Shown piece after piece: positions 63,824 to 64,000 of a stretch of 64,000 nt of DNA. Position numbers and translations under genes: made by a program. The stretch is from the NCBI RefSeq assembly GCF_004358205.1, contig NZ_SMYO01000004.1:124001-188000 (forward strand). Direction: 5' to 3'. This DNA comes from Bacillus salipaludis (GTDB taxonomy: Bacteria > Bacillota > Bacilli > Bacillales_B > DSM-18226). Under the pieces are notes generated by a model. The model saw nothing but the letters and a program-made list of their open reading frames with translations, had not been told where the DNA came from and made no database searches. Numbering within the stretch: position 1 is the stretch's first letter; the number at the start of each line of letters is the position of its first letter.

Positions 63824-64000
63824 ATGAAAAAGGTACTAACATACGGAACTTTCGATTTACTACACTTCGGACACATTAATTTATTGAGCCGTGCAAAAGA
63901 TCTAGGTGATCATTTAATTGTGGGCCTGTCAACAGATGAATTTAACAAAGGTAAAAACAAACAAGCATACCACAGCTATGAGAATAGAAAATTAATTTTA
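63824..64000 (+). CDS. tagD: Glycerol-3-phosphate cytidylyltransferase, N-terminal part (3' truncated by window)
   Basis: The first 59 codons of the enzyme that makes CDP-glycerol from CTP and sn-glycerol-3-phosphate, the donor for all CDP-glycerol transferases in this locus. The start KKVLTYGTFDLLHFGHINLL contains the cytidylyltransferase HxGH motif (HFGH), and GLSTDEFNKGKNKQAYHSYE follows as in TagD. AGGAGG lies seven bases before the ATG. The gene runs off the window edge, so the RTEGISTT motif cannot be seen. Further tag genes probably follow. Confidence 0.96.
   Translation, partial: MKKVLTYGTFDLLHFGHINLLSRAKDLGDHLIVGLSTDEFNKGKNKQAYHSYENRKLIL

Overview
The window comes from a low-GC Firmicute of the family Bacillaceae (Neobacillus/Bacillus-like). 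The evidence is strong purine-rich ribosome binding sites with frequent GTG/TTG starts, hairpin plus T-run terminators, an xpaC-yaaN pair, a TagU-type LCP protein, TagH, TagD, MnaA and GtaB-like proteins, and a LytD/LytG-like glucosaminidase. The genus cannot be fixed from sequence reading alone. No rRNA, tRNA, CRISPR array or intact insertion sequence was found.

Region 1 (1-14,400) is mostly chromosomal housekeeping and accessory genes. It holds the 3' end of a biotin carboxylase gene, an IclR regulator, an xpaC-yaaN operon, a VanY-type D,D-carboxypeptidase lipoprotein, UDP-GlcNAc 2-epimerase, a YaeR-type glyoxalase-fold protein, a copper nitrite reductase lipoprotein, a two-headed GGDEF/HD-GYP protein behind a DUF5317 gene, a CPBP-type membrane protease and several small proteins. 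The non-coding part is rich: a c-di-GMP-I riboswitch ahead of a 57-residue unknown protein, a 15-unit array of 52-bp hairpin repeats, a 21-bp-phased repeat, a MITE-like element with an apparent 8-bp target duplication and another dispersed palindromic element.

Region 2 (14,400-26,200) is markedly AT-rich and looks recently acquired or rearranged. It carries a beta-helix (pectate-lyase-like) exoprotein, a family-2 glycosyltransferase, two CDP-glycerol glycerophosphotransferase-type enzymes, a broken gene, a DUF6270 protein, an IS21 istB relic and a minus-strand galU.

Region 3 (26,200-64,000) is an expanded wall teichoic acid and cell-surface locus. It includes tagH without an adjacent tagG, a secreted S8 protease, tagU, a double-headed 5'-nucleotidase/cyclic phosphodiesterase, a HupE/UreJ-like membrane protein, a 2189-residue secreted CehA/McbA-type metallohydrolase, galE and a polysaccharide deacetylase. 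Four more CDP-glycerol transferase proteins follow (one with two catalytic domains, one fused to a GT4 enzyme carrying three GW modules), then a GT4, a second galU, a multi-SH3 glucosaminidase with a broken partial copy, and the start of tagD.

The likely joint role is assembly and decoration of anionic wall polymers. TagD makes CDP-glycerol. MnaA, GalU and GalE supply ManNAc, UDP-glucose and UDP-galactose. The CDP-glycerol transferases build the phosphodiester backbone and the GT4/GT2 enzymes glycosylate it. TagH powers export, TagU ligates the polymer to peptidoglycan, and the secreted hydrolases remodel the wall or recover phosphate. The seven CDP-glycerol transferase domains fall into two motif classes (QHGV and WHGTPLK). 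That suggests a polymer, or set of polymers, more complex than the simple polyglycerol phosphate of Bacillus subtilis 168. The most unusual protein is the transferase/GT4 chimera with GW (teichoic-acid-binding type) modules inserted in the GT4 fold.
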